The position numbers and the translations under genes were made by a program. A DNA stretch of 46,093 bases from positions 1 through 46,093 of IMG/VR virus record IMGVR_UViG_3300036781_000124. One strand, written 5' to 3'. Each line of letters starts with the position of its first letter. Position 1 is the first letter of the stretch. Below are positions 40,152 through 46,093 of this stretch, in pieces. The notes under the pieces are model-generated. The model saw only the letters and a program-made list of their open reading frames with translations. It did no database searches and was not told the origin of the DNA. Origin of the DNA: a virus.

Positions 40152-40372
40152 CGGTCAAACGGCACTATCAATTGGTCGCGCTGACGGCTCAAGGCGGGCG
40201 AGATACGACTTATCACCACGGCAAAGAACCGGTAAGACGGCAATTGCGTAAGTACGGTAAGCAGGTTATCCGGTGTGAAGTGTGGGTACATCTTGGACCC
40301 GCCGTATGGAGACAGTTGTACTTGGGGCGTCCTGTGTTGTCGAGATTGTTTGACGAGGAGAACGCTCTATGA
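40148..40372 (+). CDS. Small basic hypothetical protein (74 aa)
   Basis: MTVKRHYQLVALTAQGGRDT... is basic, with RRQLRKYGKQVIRCEVWVHLG. I start at the ATG that overlaps the previous stop as ATGA. Possibly nucleic acid binding by charge; no motif supports it further. Confidence 0.55.
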   Translation: MTVKRHYQLVALTAQGGRDTTYHHGKEPVRRQLRKYGKQVIRCEVWVHLGPAVWRQLYLGRPVLSRLFDEENAL

Positions 40373-40602
40373 GGCGCACAGGTCCGAATCTGCAAAACAT
40401 CCCGATTAAGCTCTCGCCCGAATCCCGAGAAGTCGTCAACCGGGTTCGCGGGTTCTCAATTAACGGGATCGGGATTGATACGCCAACTCGTCGATGTGTG
40501 TTTGGCTGTGGACAGGTTGCCGTGGTTAACTCGGCGGACGTGGCTATCTGTACCGACTGTCGCGCGTATTTCGATAACGTAGAGGGAGTGATTGTAAAGT
40601 GA
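40369..40602 (+). CDS. Small protein with a DNA polymerase A-like motif plus zinc finger
   Basis: In this 77-residue protein, residues 2-27, RRTGPNLQNIPIKLSPES..., match the segment TGRLSSSDPNLQNIPSRSELG of family A DNA polymerases just before motif A, including this phage's own polymerase at 43974-45386. Then comes CVFGCGQ...CTDC, a four-cysteine finger. It overlaps neighbours on both sides (ATGA upstream, GTGA downstream). It is too short to be a polymerase; it could be a remnant or a protein that mimics or binds the polymerase primer-template site. Confidence 0.55.
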   Translation: MRRTGPNLQNIPIKLSPESREVVNRVRGFSINGIGIDTPTRRCVFGCGQVAVVNSADVAICTDCRAYFDNVEGVIVK

Positions 40603-40775
40603 CAAGATCCAGACGGGGCGAGAATCGGTTGTTTGCAGTGGGCGCGTTAGCCGTCGTGTTGATGTGGCTCCCCAAGGACGTGTTAGCGTTCCTCGGTTAC
40701 GCGGTCGCGGTTGTTACCGTGGCGTTGGTCGCGTTTATGTTGGGCGTGGGTCCGAGATTACGAGATCGGATGTAA
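40599..40775 (+). CDS. Two-segment small membrane protein (58 aa, GTG start)
   Basis: The GTG overlaps the previous stop (GTGA). The protein begins with RSRRGENR, then hydrophobic segments AVGALAVVLMWLP and FLGYAVAVVTVALVAFMLGV joined by KDV, a holin-like hairpin layout. Stop and next possible ATG overlap as TAATG. Lysis function is an inference only. Confidence 0.55.
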   Translation: MTRSRRGENRLFAVGALAVVLMWLPKDVLAFLGYAVAVVTVALVAFMLGVGPRLRDRM

Positions 40776-40843
40776 TGTTATCCGGCGTTGGAGTCGATGA
40801 GTTGTACAGTTTGATAGTTTCACCAAAGGAGAGAAGGGAAATC

Positions 40844-41305
40844 ATGAAACACACTGAAGGCACGTACACACTAAACAATTTGAATGAAGTATTGGGCATG
40901 GCGTCAGACCTGTTGTCCGGGAAACTGGCGGCGACATTGCCGGATACAACGTCGATACTACTCGACCCGCCGATTAAAGCGACATTGATCCGGGAGACGC
41001 TGTCGGACAAAAGCGAGGTATTCAATCTCGCAATCAATCCGGTCGGCGATGTCGGCGAGAATCCCGAGGACGTAACGGATTGGAAACAGGCGATCCGGTT
41101 ACTCGATCTCGTGTGGGCGGGCGGATGGCGTCCGGGTATCGAGATCCCTCAGGAGAATTGGGACATGGCGATTGTCATGCTCGACCTTGAGGACAATCTG
41201 CCCAATGCCGTTACGCGGGATTTAGTGATTAAACTCGGCGGCGAACGCATGAGCACGGAAGCGGTTATGCAGACGGGGAGCTTTCCGCGAAAGGCACAGG
41301 GATAA
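40844..41305 (+). CDS. Hypothetical protein (153 aa)
   Basis: I start at ATG 40844 with AAAGGAGAGAAGGGA just upstream, rather than at the coupled ATG 40775. MKHTEGTYTLNNLNEVLGMA... includes acidic helices (DWKQAIRLLDLVW) and a beta region. No family recognised. It is the largest gene of the rightward cluster, between membrane-peptide genes. Confidence 0.65.
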   Translation: MKHTEGTYTLNNLNEVLGMASDLLSGKLAATLPDTTSILLDPPIKATLIRETLSDKSEVFNLAINPVGDVGENPEDVTDWKQAIRLLDLVWAGGWRPGIEIPQENWDMAIVMLDLEDNLPNAVTRDLVIKLGGERMSTEAVMQTGSFPRKAQG

Positions 41306-41309
41306 AGCC

Positions 41310-41411
41310 GTGAGTCCCCGTTGGTGGAAACTAGTCCCGGTAATCCTGATCGGACTCGGGCTGTACGTGGCGGCAGTGTTACTCGGTAACTTGATGGGGC
41401 TAACGCAATGA
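41310..41411 (+). CDS. Tiny membrane peptide (33 aa, GTG start)
   Basis: A GTG start 4 nt after the previous stop gives MSPRWWKLVPVILIGLGLY... with one hydrophobic helix. It overlaps the next gene as ATGA. Below usual gene size, but the coupled chain supports it. Confidence 0.45.
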   Translation: MSPRWWKLVPVILIGLGLYVAAVLLGNLMGLTQ

Positions 41412-41548
41412 TGCAGGAATGGAGCGACAACCGGGGGCGGGGCAGTGGCAAACCGTCCCTCGGCGATTGGGTGGTTGCGGTGTGCTGCATACTGCCGGGG
41501 GCGATTGGTTGGGGCGTGACGCTATGGGGGTTGATACATGCCGGTTGA
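41408..41548 (+). CDS. Tiny membrane peptide (46 aa)
   Basis: A polar start (MMQEWSDNRGRGSGKPS) is followed by one hydrophobic helix (WVVAVCCILPGAIGWGVTLWG). Coupled to both neighbours by overlaps. Lysis or envelope roles are possible but unproven. Confidence 0.45.
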   Translation: MMQEWSDNRGRGSGKPSLGDWVVAVCCILPGAIGWGVTLWGLIHAG

Positions 41549-41903
41549 TGGATTCGTAGAGGAGTTGGGCGACTGTGACAGGTGCGGCGGGAGTCTCGGG
41601 TCCAAGACGTGGCACGGGGGTAAAAATGGCAATTGGGAGAGTTACAAAGATCACAATTGCATCGAGACGCTACGGGGGAGGATCGAGCGGCTAGAGGAGT
41701 GTAGTCATTCGCCTCAGCCGGTGATTCTGGAGGCGGATACTGTGACCGTCAGTCCGGGGCAGTTATGGTTATTGCTCCAGTTAGCAACGGTCTACGCGGG
41801 AGAGGGGCAGGGGTCGGACGAGTACGTACGGAAGTGTCGCGAAGTGTGCCCGCAGATTGTCCCGTTTCGCCGAGTCGTGTTGTGGGTTGATTGGACGTTG
41901 TAG
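41538..41903 (+). CDS. Hypothetical protein with zinc-like N-terminus (121 aa)
   Basis: MPVDGFVEELGDCDRCGGSLG... has CDRCGG, a half zinc site, and a second half with LEADTVTVSPGQLWLLLQLATVY and CREVCPQIV. It overlaps the previous gene by 11 nt. No family recognised. Confidence 0.6.
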   Translation: MPVDGFVEELGDCDRCGGSLGSKTWHGGKNGNWESYKDHNCIETLRGRIERLEECSHSPQPVILEADTVTVSPGQLWLLLQLATVYAGEGQGSDEYVRKCREVCPQIVPFRRVVLWVDWTL

Positions 41904-41927
41904 ACAGGGCACGCAAGGGATTAAAGC

Positions 41928-42173
41928 ATGCTTATTTTGTATCGGCTACTAGCCAACGGGCGTACGCGCAAAATGCCGTTTACGCCCGCGCGATGGGAGG
42001 AGGGAATCGCGCTACCTGAGGTCGTGTGCCAGGAGGGGAATGCAACCGGTACGCCTTGGTGGAAAGCGTACCCGGACTCGGTTGCACACGTCGAGGGATT
42101 ACGCCGGGTCACCCTCCTTAACCTCGTCAACTCCTCCGGTCGGGGATACCGGGGCGGCGTTAGAATCATCTGA
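41928..42173 (+). CDS. Small basic hypothetical protein, end of the rightward cluster
   Basis: This 81-residue protein (MLILYRLLANGRTRKMPFTPA...) has CQEGNATGTPWWKAYPDSVAHVEG and RYRGGVR at the C-terminus. Its 3' end overlaps, in antisense, the end of the leftward gene at 42099-42272. AGGG lies 12 nt before the ATG. Function unknown. Confidence 0.55.
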   Translation: MLILYRLLANGRTRKMPFTPARWEEGIALPEVVCQEGNATGTPWWKAYPDSVAHVEGLRRVTLLNLVNSSGRGYRGGVRII

Positions 42174-42272
42174 CGCTATGTCGTCATCCCCCGGAGGTCG
42201 GGAGCGCTTGGTCACATGGGAGAGCCTCTCCGCTCGCGCCCCGAGGAGCGTATCTAGCCTGCTCTTGCTCAT
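42099..42272 (-). CDS. Small acidic hypothetical protein (57 aa)
   Basis: The ATG at 42272 has GGAGAGG 5 nt upstream and overlaps the stop of the upstream gene as ATGA. MSKSRLDTLLGARAERL... becomes acidic and disordered (PPGDDDIASDDSN). It runs 75 nt antisense into the last rightward gene. Function unknown. Confidence 0.5.
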   Translation of the reverse strand: MSKSRLDTLLGARAERLSHVTKRSRPPGDDDIASDDSNAAPVSPTGGVDEVKEGDPA

Positions 42273-42556
42273 AGTTCCCTCTCCTCTCCCGTCGCTGGGT
42301 TGATGCATCGACTCCACTCATCGTGATACGTCCGGTCGTCGTTCGGCTCCTCGCACCAAGGGCAGATCGACCCGGCGTGTACCCGGTGCCAAGTGACAGG
42401 TTGCCAGTTTGCTAAAACGCGCTGTAGGACGCGTCGGATTCCCAGGAGCCACCTAGCTACCTCCGAGGCTCCACACGTGGCAAGGGCTACGGGGAACCGG
42501 GCAAGAATGCGCCAATTAGCGGACTGGAGCCATAGCCAAATTACGACCGCTACCAT
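42269..42556 (-). CDS. Membrane-anchored zinc-motif protein (95 aa)
   Basis: N-terminal hydrophobic stretch (MVAVVIWLWLQSANWRILA), then an amphipathic middle and ICPWCEEPNDDRTYHDEW-SRC, a CxxC zinc-like site. Its ATG overlaps the previous small gene. Function unknown. Confidence 0.55.
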   Translation of the reverse strand: MVAVVIWLWLQSANWRILARFPVALATCGASEVARWLLGIRRVLQRVLANWQPVTWHRVHAGSICPWCEEPNDDRTYHDEWSRCINPATGEEREL

Positions 42557-42690
42557 ACGACCGACCGGGGGCGGCGTTTCTTGATAGGCTCCGCCGCTGC
42601 CCGACTGGACGTGATCACGCCGACGATTAAGCCGACGAGAAACCCGGACAGGAAACAGAACGCCGCCGCCGAGATTAGGAAGATTACCAT
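42550..42690 (-). CDS. Tiny membrane protein (46 aa)
   Basis: MVIFLISAAAFCFLSGFLVG... is one or two hydrophobic helices followed by a basic tail (KKRRPR). It overlaps the neighbours on both sides (last codons of the upstream gene and the ATG of the next). Confidence 0.5.
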   Translation of the reverse strand: MVIFLISAAAFCFLSGFLVGLIVGVITSSRAAAEPIKKRRPRSVVW

Positions 42691-42821
42691 ACGCGCCCCT
42701 GATTCCGGCGAGCTTGAGCTAGGAGCATGCGCTCGCGTGCATCACACAGCCACTCGATAAACTCGACAAGCAAGAAGAATGCGCCGACCGTGCATGCCGC
42801 GATTCCGATTACGACTATCAT
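42684..42821 (-). CDS. Tiny membrane protein (45 aa)
   Basis: MIVVIGIAACTVGAFFLLVE... is one hydrophobic helix, then charged FIEWLCDARERMLLAQARR. The ATG overlaps the stop of the dUTPase-like gene as ATGA. First of three coupled small membrane-protein genes; together they may form a lysis or envelope module. Confidence 0.5.
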   Translation of the reverse strand: MIVVIGIAACTVGAFFLLVEFIEWLCDARERMLLAQARRNQGRVW

Positions 42822-43375
42822 CGTCCTGAACTCCCCGGAGGTACTTGCCAGCGCGTTGCCCGGTCGTCAGGCGGGTTATCAATAGGCAAGTCCTCAAACG
42901 GTTGCATGAGGGTTTGCGGATCGATCCAAGGCAGTATGAATAGTTGCGCGACCCTCTGCCCCTTGAGGACGGTTTGTTGCGCCTTGGTCGGATTCGTCAC
43001 GGGAATCCGTAGCTCCCCGCGATACCCGCTCGATACGACGCTAGCTGTAACCACGAGTCCGCGATCTGTGAAGACGCTTAGCCGACCGATTATCAAACCG
43101 ACCGTCCCAACTGGCACGGCGAGCCGGATTCCCGTAGGCACAAGTCCCGAGGAGTGGGGAGGCAGTGACACGTTAATGGACGCCGGGAGATCGGCTCCCG
43201 CGTCATCGAACAGGCGCGCGGTCGAGATGTCGAAAGTCTGCCCCTGATCGACGGACACGCGTAACAGGTCGGCGTTCGGGCGGACCTGGATAACCGGCAA
43301 TGACTCCTCGATAGTCTCCGCGTCGGGTAACTTCTCGGGCGGCGTAACCGGATCGGGCGATATTCGTTTAGCCAT
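42818..43375 (-). CDS. dUTPase-fold protein lacking the usual catalytic aspartate
   Basis: The 185-residue protein has trimeric dUTPase motifs: AGADLPAS (59-66, motif 1), GRLS (97-100, motif 2), VVSSGYRGE (113-121, motif 3) and GQRVAQLFI (139-147, motif 4). In motif 3 the catalytic Asp of G-V-V-D-x-x-YRGE is Ser115 here. The C-terminal motif 5 is not recognisable. So it may be inactive and act as a regulator (some phage dUTPases do), or have changed specificity. It sits in the small-gene region before the polymerase genes. Confidence 0.75.
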   Translation of the reverse strand: MAKRISPDPVTPPEKLPDAETIEESLPVIQVRPNADLLRVSVDQGQTFDISTARLFDDAGADLPASINVSLPPHSSGLVPTGIRLAVPVGTVGLIIGRLSVFTDRGLVVTASVVSSGYRGELRIPVTNPTKAQQTVLKGQRVAQLFILPWIDPQTLMQPFEDLPIDNPPDDRATRWQVPPGSSGR

Positions 43376-43380
43376 TAAAT

Positions 43381-43737
43381 CTATTTAACCTCCTTGGGTT
43401 GGGTAACTCGGATCTCGTAATACGGCGTGAACACGGTTGCAGCTTTGACGACCTCGGCACACTGAGTCGGCGTGAACTTGTGAGCACTCATGAGGTAGTC
43501 GTTAAGCGCGTCGGCGGTAATCCCGGATCGACCGGATTTTGAATACGTGACTTTCTCCCCCGTCGCGAGTTCCCGTTCCCACGCGGCGGCGTCCCGCTCC
43601 CCAAACCCGAGCTTGGCACGTTCGCCGAGTTCCTTCTCCGCCTTGTGCAGCGGAGAGAGTTTAGCCTTCACGTCCGCGAGTTGTTTGAGGATCGTGCTAA
43701 ACTCCTCAGCGGGTACGGCGAATTGTTTACGAGCCAT
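43381..43737 (-). CDS. Hypothetical coiled-coil protein (118 aa)
   Basis: An N-terminal helical segment (FSTILKQLADVKAKLSPLHKAEKELGERAK) is probably coiled coil. The rest is SKSGRSGITADALNDYLMSAHKF and a beta tail. The start follows the previous stop directly (TAA then ATG). No family recognised; placed between the zinc protein and the dUTPase-like gene. Confidence 0.55.
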   Translation of the reverse strand: MARKQFAVPAEEFSTILKQLADVKAKLSPLHKAEKELGERAKLGFGERDAAAWERELATGEKVTYSKSGRSGITADALNDYLMSAHKFTPTQCAEVVKAATVFTPYYEIRVTQPKEVK

Positions 43738-43977
43738 TTATTTTGATCTCCTGTAGCGGGCGTTAATCTCTCTGTGGTGTTTCATATAAGCGTCAACCGG
43801 GAGCCCGAGCGCGTGTTCCTCGCATTCGTCTGCCCGGTCGAAGTCTTCCTCGTCGTCGGCGTAATTCACCGGGGTAGACGCACATGTAAAGCACTTCCCC
43901 GCCCCCATGGAGTACTCTCGCCCCGTACACGCGGCGTTACACAGGCGGCAATATCGATCTAACGCATTTGCACTCAT
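43738..43977 (-). CDS. Small zinc-motif protein coupled to DNA polymerase
   Basis: The 79-residue protein from an ATG that overlaps the polymerase stop as ATGA. CRLCNAAC...CFTCAS gives two CxxC-like pairs. The C-terminus is acidic, then basic (HHREINARYRRSK). The tight coupling suggests it may work with the polymerase. Confidence 0.6.
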   Translation of the reverse strand: MSANALDRYCRLCNAACTGREYSMGAGKCFTCASTPVNYADDEEDFDRADECEEHALGLPVDAYMKHHREINARYRRSK

Positions 43978-45386
43978 CGTTCTAACATCTCCCAATTCTC
44001 CTCGGTCATACCATAGCCCGCTGAGATTGGCGCAAGGAGACGGCAGCAATTCGGTATTACCTCTTCTGCCGCCCACTGGAGGAACTCGGCGAGGATCGAG
44101 GGGCGTCCTTCAAACACTAGCTCATCGTGGATTTGGATCAACGGGACGAGCACATACGGGTCGTGTGGAAACTGTGATTGGATCTTACACACGCGCTCCC
44201 ACAGGATTATCATAATGAGCTTGAGCAAATCCCCGGCTGTACCTTGGATCGGCGTATTGGAGGCGAAACGATTCCCTTCCTCGGCGATCTTGGGTACAGC
44301 GGATTTTACCTCAGGGATGTAACGAATTCGTCCGAATAGCGTATACACGAGACCGTACAAACGTGCTCTCCGGTGTTGCTCGTTTTGGTAGTCCCCGATC
44401 TCGTAATACATGTCCGGGGCATAGAACGTATCAAGAAAGTCGGCGCAGTGTTGATCGGTCCATACGTCCGGGTCGGCTCCCAATCCCACCATTCGGACGC
44501 TGAGCCCTCCGGGAGTGATTTCATAGATCGATCCAAAGTTTCCGATCTTGGCATTGGAGCGTTGGTCCTTTCGATCAAGGTTCTCGGTTAACCATGATTT
44601 GAGTTTCTTCTTATCGACGTTAACCGGGTTGCCGTATTCACCGGGCCAATTGAAAAACTTTGCCGCTGAGATCGAGTGGATGTCCGCTTTCTTGTTGAGC
44701 GCCTCTAGCAGACGGATGGATTTTGAATAGTGAGCCGCTAGTACAATCTCGATCTGGGCAAGATCGATAGCGCCCAACGCATTACCGAACGACGGGACAA
44801 AGCATCCACGGACCGCGCGTCCGAGTTCAGAACGTGACGGGATGTTCTGGAGGTTAGGATCGGAGGACGACAAGCGCCCGGTGAGAACTTGGCAGTTGTT
44901 GAATGTCGTATAGATGCGCCTAGCCGGATCGAGACGCGCGCGAGCCGCCAACGGGACCGCGTAGGTGGTTAGGAGTTTGCTACAGCCGCGCCAGTCGCGG
45001 AGATGCGGGATACATGTATGTTGCGCCTCCAGGAACGCGAGCGCGTCATCGTCCACTTTGTAGCGCGATTGGGATTTAGTTAACCGGATGTTGCCGGGAT
45101 CTAGGTCTAATCCGCCTCGGGAGCGTTTACCGAATAACACGCGCTCGACTTGGTCCGGGGAGCCGATGGCGAAATCGTTACGACCAACCGCTGAGTAGAA
45201 CGCGGTTTCATGTTCAAGCATTAGCCCGCGTACACGGTCGGCGAGTCGGTCGGCGGCAAACGGATCGAACTCAATCCCGGTCCGCATCATTTGACACAGC
45301 ATGGGTACGATACCGTGATCGAGCCGAGACGCGTTGCCGGGATTTGGCTCTCCACAGAGGAGAATACCGCCATGGAGAGTTTGCAT
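43974..45386 (-). CDS. Family A DNA polymerase, polymerase half
   Basis: The 470-residue protein contains TGRLSSSDPNLQNIPSR (169-185), motif A AIDLAQIEI (D208), motif B RSNAKIGNFGSIY (R276, K280, F284, Y288) and motif C IHDELVF (H420, D421, E422), plus a thumb-like N-terminal 150 residues. No exonuclease domain is present: that half is encoded at 527-2002. Together they match SPO1-type polymerases. Four pieces lie between them around the join (membrane protein, hypothetical, repeat array, 132-aa protein). No clear Shine-Dalgarno precedes the ATG. Confidence 0.9.
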   Translation of the reverse strand: MQTLHGGILLCGEPNPGNASRLDHGIVPMLCQMMRTGIEFDPFAADRLADRVRGLMLEHETAFYSAVGRNDFAIGSPDQVERVLFGKRSRGGLDLDPGNIRLTKSQSRYKVDDDALAFLEAQHTCIPHLRDWRGCSKLLTTYAVPLAARARLDPARRIYTTFNNCQVLTGRLSSSDPNLQNIPSRSELGRAVRGCFVPSFGNALGAIDLAQIEIVLAAHYSKSIRLLEALNKKADIHSISAAKFFNWPGEYGNPVNVDKKKLKSWLTENLDRKDQRSNAKIGNFGSIYEITPGGLSVRMVGLGADPDVWTDQHCADFLDTFYAPDMYYEIGDYQNEQHRRARLYGLVYTLFGRIRYIPEVKSAVPKIAEEGNRFASNTPIQGTAGDLLKLIMIILWERVCKIQSQFPHDPYVLVPLIQIHDELVFEGRPSILAEFLQWAAEEVIPNCCRLLAPISAGYGMTEENWEMLER

Positions 45387-45422
45387 AGTATGTAAGAGTG
45401 GATGTGTGGATACAGTCGCGGG

Positions 45423-45438
45423 CGTTTAATGATTAACG
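45423..45438. repeat. Palindrome copy with 1-bp deletion in one arm
   Basis: CGTTTAATGATTAACG, between the 132-aa gene and the polymerase half. It would be a perfect site with one more A. Confidence 0.65.
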
Positions 45439-45831
45439 AGTAAAACCCATGGGCGCGTACGGGATTGCTGATCTCCCGCCCCATCCCAACCGGATACGTT
45501 GGAAGTAGCGCCCCCGGTCCCCCCGGTTTGCTACGTACACCGGTTCGGTTGAGACGCCGTTGTCAAGTACCTCAATACGGCTGTGGTGTGCGGGGCACGC
45601 GGTACACATGCGGTTCTTACAATACGCCCGCCCGCGCTTCTGACTCTTAGACACGCCGCACGTATCGCAATACGTGGAGACGATGACCTTACTGCGTCTG
45701 ACGCCTTTGGAGACTTCCCCAACCTGTTGTTGCAACTTGGGCGCTACTTTGCCGAACCTCTCTACCGCGCCTCTCGCTTCCATCGTGCTACCTGTCAACG
45801 CGCTTAACGCTGCTAATAACATCGCTCTCAT
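45433..45831 (-). CDS. Zinc-motif protein between the polymerase halves (132 aa)
   Basis: MRAMLLAALSALTGSTMEAR... starts with a short hydrophobic helix, then a basic linker and CDTCGVSKSQKRGRAYC-KNRMCTACPAHH, rich in Cys and His (zinc ribbon). GAGGAA lies 9 nt before the ATG, just downstream of repeat array B. Not HNH-like. Function unknown; it could be host takeover or polymerase-associated. Confidence 0.6.
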   Translation of the reverse strand: MRAMLLAALSALTGSTMEARGAVERFGKVAPKLQQQVGEVSKGVRRSKVIVSTYCDTCGVSKSQKRGRAYCKNRMCTACPAHHSRIEVLDNGVSTEPVYVANRGDRGRYFQRIRLGWGGRSAIPYAPMGFTR

Positions 45832-45852
45832 GTGTACTCGTTCCTCGTTTCT

Positions 45853-45945
45853 TTATATATAAGGCACAGGGGGTAGTGCTATTGTGCTGTGTGCTATGAG
45901 ACAGTGTGCCCTGTGCTCATGTGCTGTGTGCCAATGTGCCGTGGG
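45853..45945 (-). repeat. GCACA repeat array with TATATATAA box (copy B)
   Basis: Read leftward: GGCACATT GGCACAC AGCACAT GAGCACAG GGCACACT ... AGCACAC AGCACAAT AGCAC, then a short GCAC...GTGC hairpin and TGTGCCTTATATATAAAGAA. The last 20 nt are identical to copy A at 32222-32340. It lies between the stop of the join-spanning gene and the 132-aa gene, 22 nt before that ATG. Confidence 0.8.
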
Positions 45946-46093
45946 TTAGACTTTCCTCCTCGCCTCCTCTGCAAAAATCTGCAATATCTCCGGGTCGATC
46001 CCATTGGTAACCGTTAACACTTCCGACATCTCGATTACCTGGATCACTTCTCCCGTGTCGTCGTCCTCAATCTCTTTGATCGCCCGCTCCGTG
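45946..46093 (-). CDS. 3' end of the join-spanning gene (second version)
   Basis: This frame gives ...AIKEIEDDDTGEVIQVIEM...IFAEEARRKV then TAA at 45946-45948. Bases 45950-46075 equal bases 1-126. After that the codons differ but conserve meaning (Lys for Arg, Ile for Val, one synonymous), so this is a natural variant, not a sequencing error. It completes the gene at 1-356. Confidence 0.75.
   Translation of the reverse strand, partial: TERAIKEIEDDDTGEVIQVIEMSEVLTVTNGIDPEILQIFAEEARRKV
45950..46093. repeat. Terminal redundancy with bases 1-144
   Basis: Bases 1-126 are repeated exactly at 45950-46075; the last 18 bases differ at five positions. It shows a circular or terminally redundant molecule assembled past the join, with sequence variants present. 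Confidence 0.85.

Noticed and set aside
45433-45831. Homing endonuclease (HNH) explanation for the split polymerase.
   Set aside because: The Cys-rich 132-aa protein lacks HNH or GIY-YIG residues; no intein motifs are present at the ends of either polymerase half.
1-46093. Integrase, tRNA genes or a classical lysozyme/amidase endolysin.
   Set aside because: I looked for tyrosine and serine recombinase, tRNA cloverleaf and muralytic enzyme signatures and found none that I can support; absence by eye is not proof.

Overview
This window looks like a nearly complete genome of a tailed double-stranded DNA phage of the siphovirus type. It carries the large terminase, portal, Mu gpF-like head protein, protease/scaffold, HK97-type capsid, connectors, tail tube, frameshifted tail chaperone, tape measure and tail hub. 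The first 126 bases recur exactly at 45950-46075, and beyond that the two copies differ, so the molecule is probably circular or terminally redundant, with the join falling inside one leftward gene. I recognise no integrase, tRNA or classical endolysin. The host is unknown. Shine-Dalgarno sites, sigma70-like promoters and Sec-type signal peptides on three proteins of the structural region point to bacteria, and the style of the signal-peptide tail proteins weakly suggests a Gram-negative soil bacterium such as an acidobacterium (low confidence).

Layout. (1) 1-11151, leftward: replication, recombination and nucleotide pool. Genes are a UDG-like plus 3'-5' exonuclease half of a family A polymerase, a ParB-like protein, an XPF/ERCC4-type nuclease, an HD hydrolase, a Sak4-like ATPase, a small protein with primase-like motifs, a PD-(D/E)XK nuclease, a MazG-like enzyme and a DinG/XPD-type helicase. 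(2) 11199-11816, rightward: a Cro/CI-type regulator on an apparently leaderless promoter, plus one partner gene. (3) 11746-38362, leftward: the tail and head module, with one rightward secreted-protein gene at 30070-30558 that looks like a moron. The segment 33904-36720 holds accessory enzymes (C39-like peptidase, metallophosphoesterase, DUF5664-like hydrolase). (4) 38638-39649: a small rightward gene and the probable small terminase. (5) 39760-42173, rightward: about ten tiny, translationally coupled genes behind a second leaderless promoter. (6) 42099-46093, leftward: small membrane proteins, a dUTPase-like protein, the polymerase half of DNA polymerase and the gene across the join.

The most striking signal is regulatory. 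A 17-bp palindrome, consensus CGTTTAATNATTAAACG, recurs across the whole window, both between and inside genes. Two copies sit on the -10 region of promoters, one of them the promoter of the ParB-like gene itself. Three promoters share the 11-nt element CCGAGGCATAC directly after the -35 hexamer; two of these have their start codon about 6 nt past the -10, as expected for leaderless mRNA. Separately, two loci (32222-32340 and 45853-45945) carry arrays of GCACA-type repeats ending in an identical 20-nt element with TATATATAA. Together they suggest a genome-wide binding-site system (ParB/parS-like or stoperator-like), plus a second switch for two transcription units or an origin. The binding proteins are inferred only.
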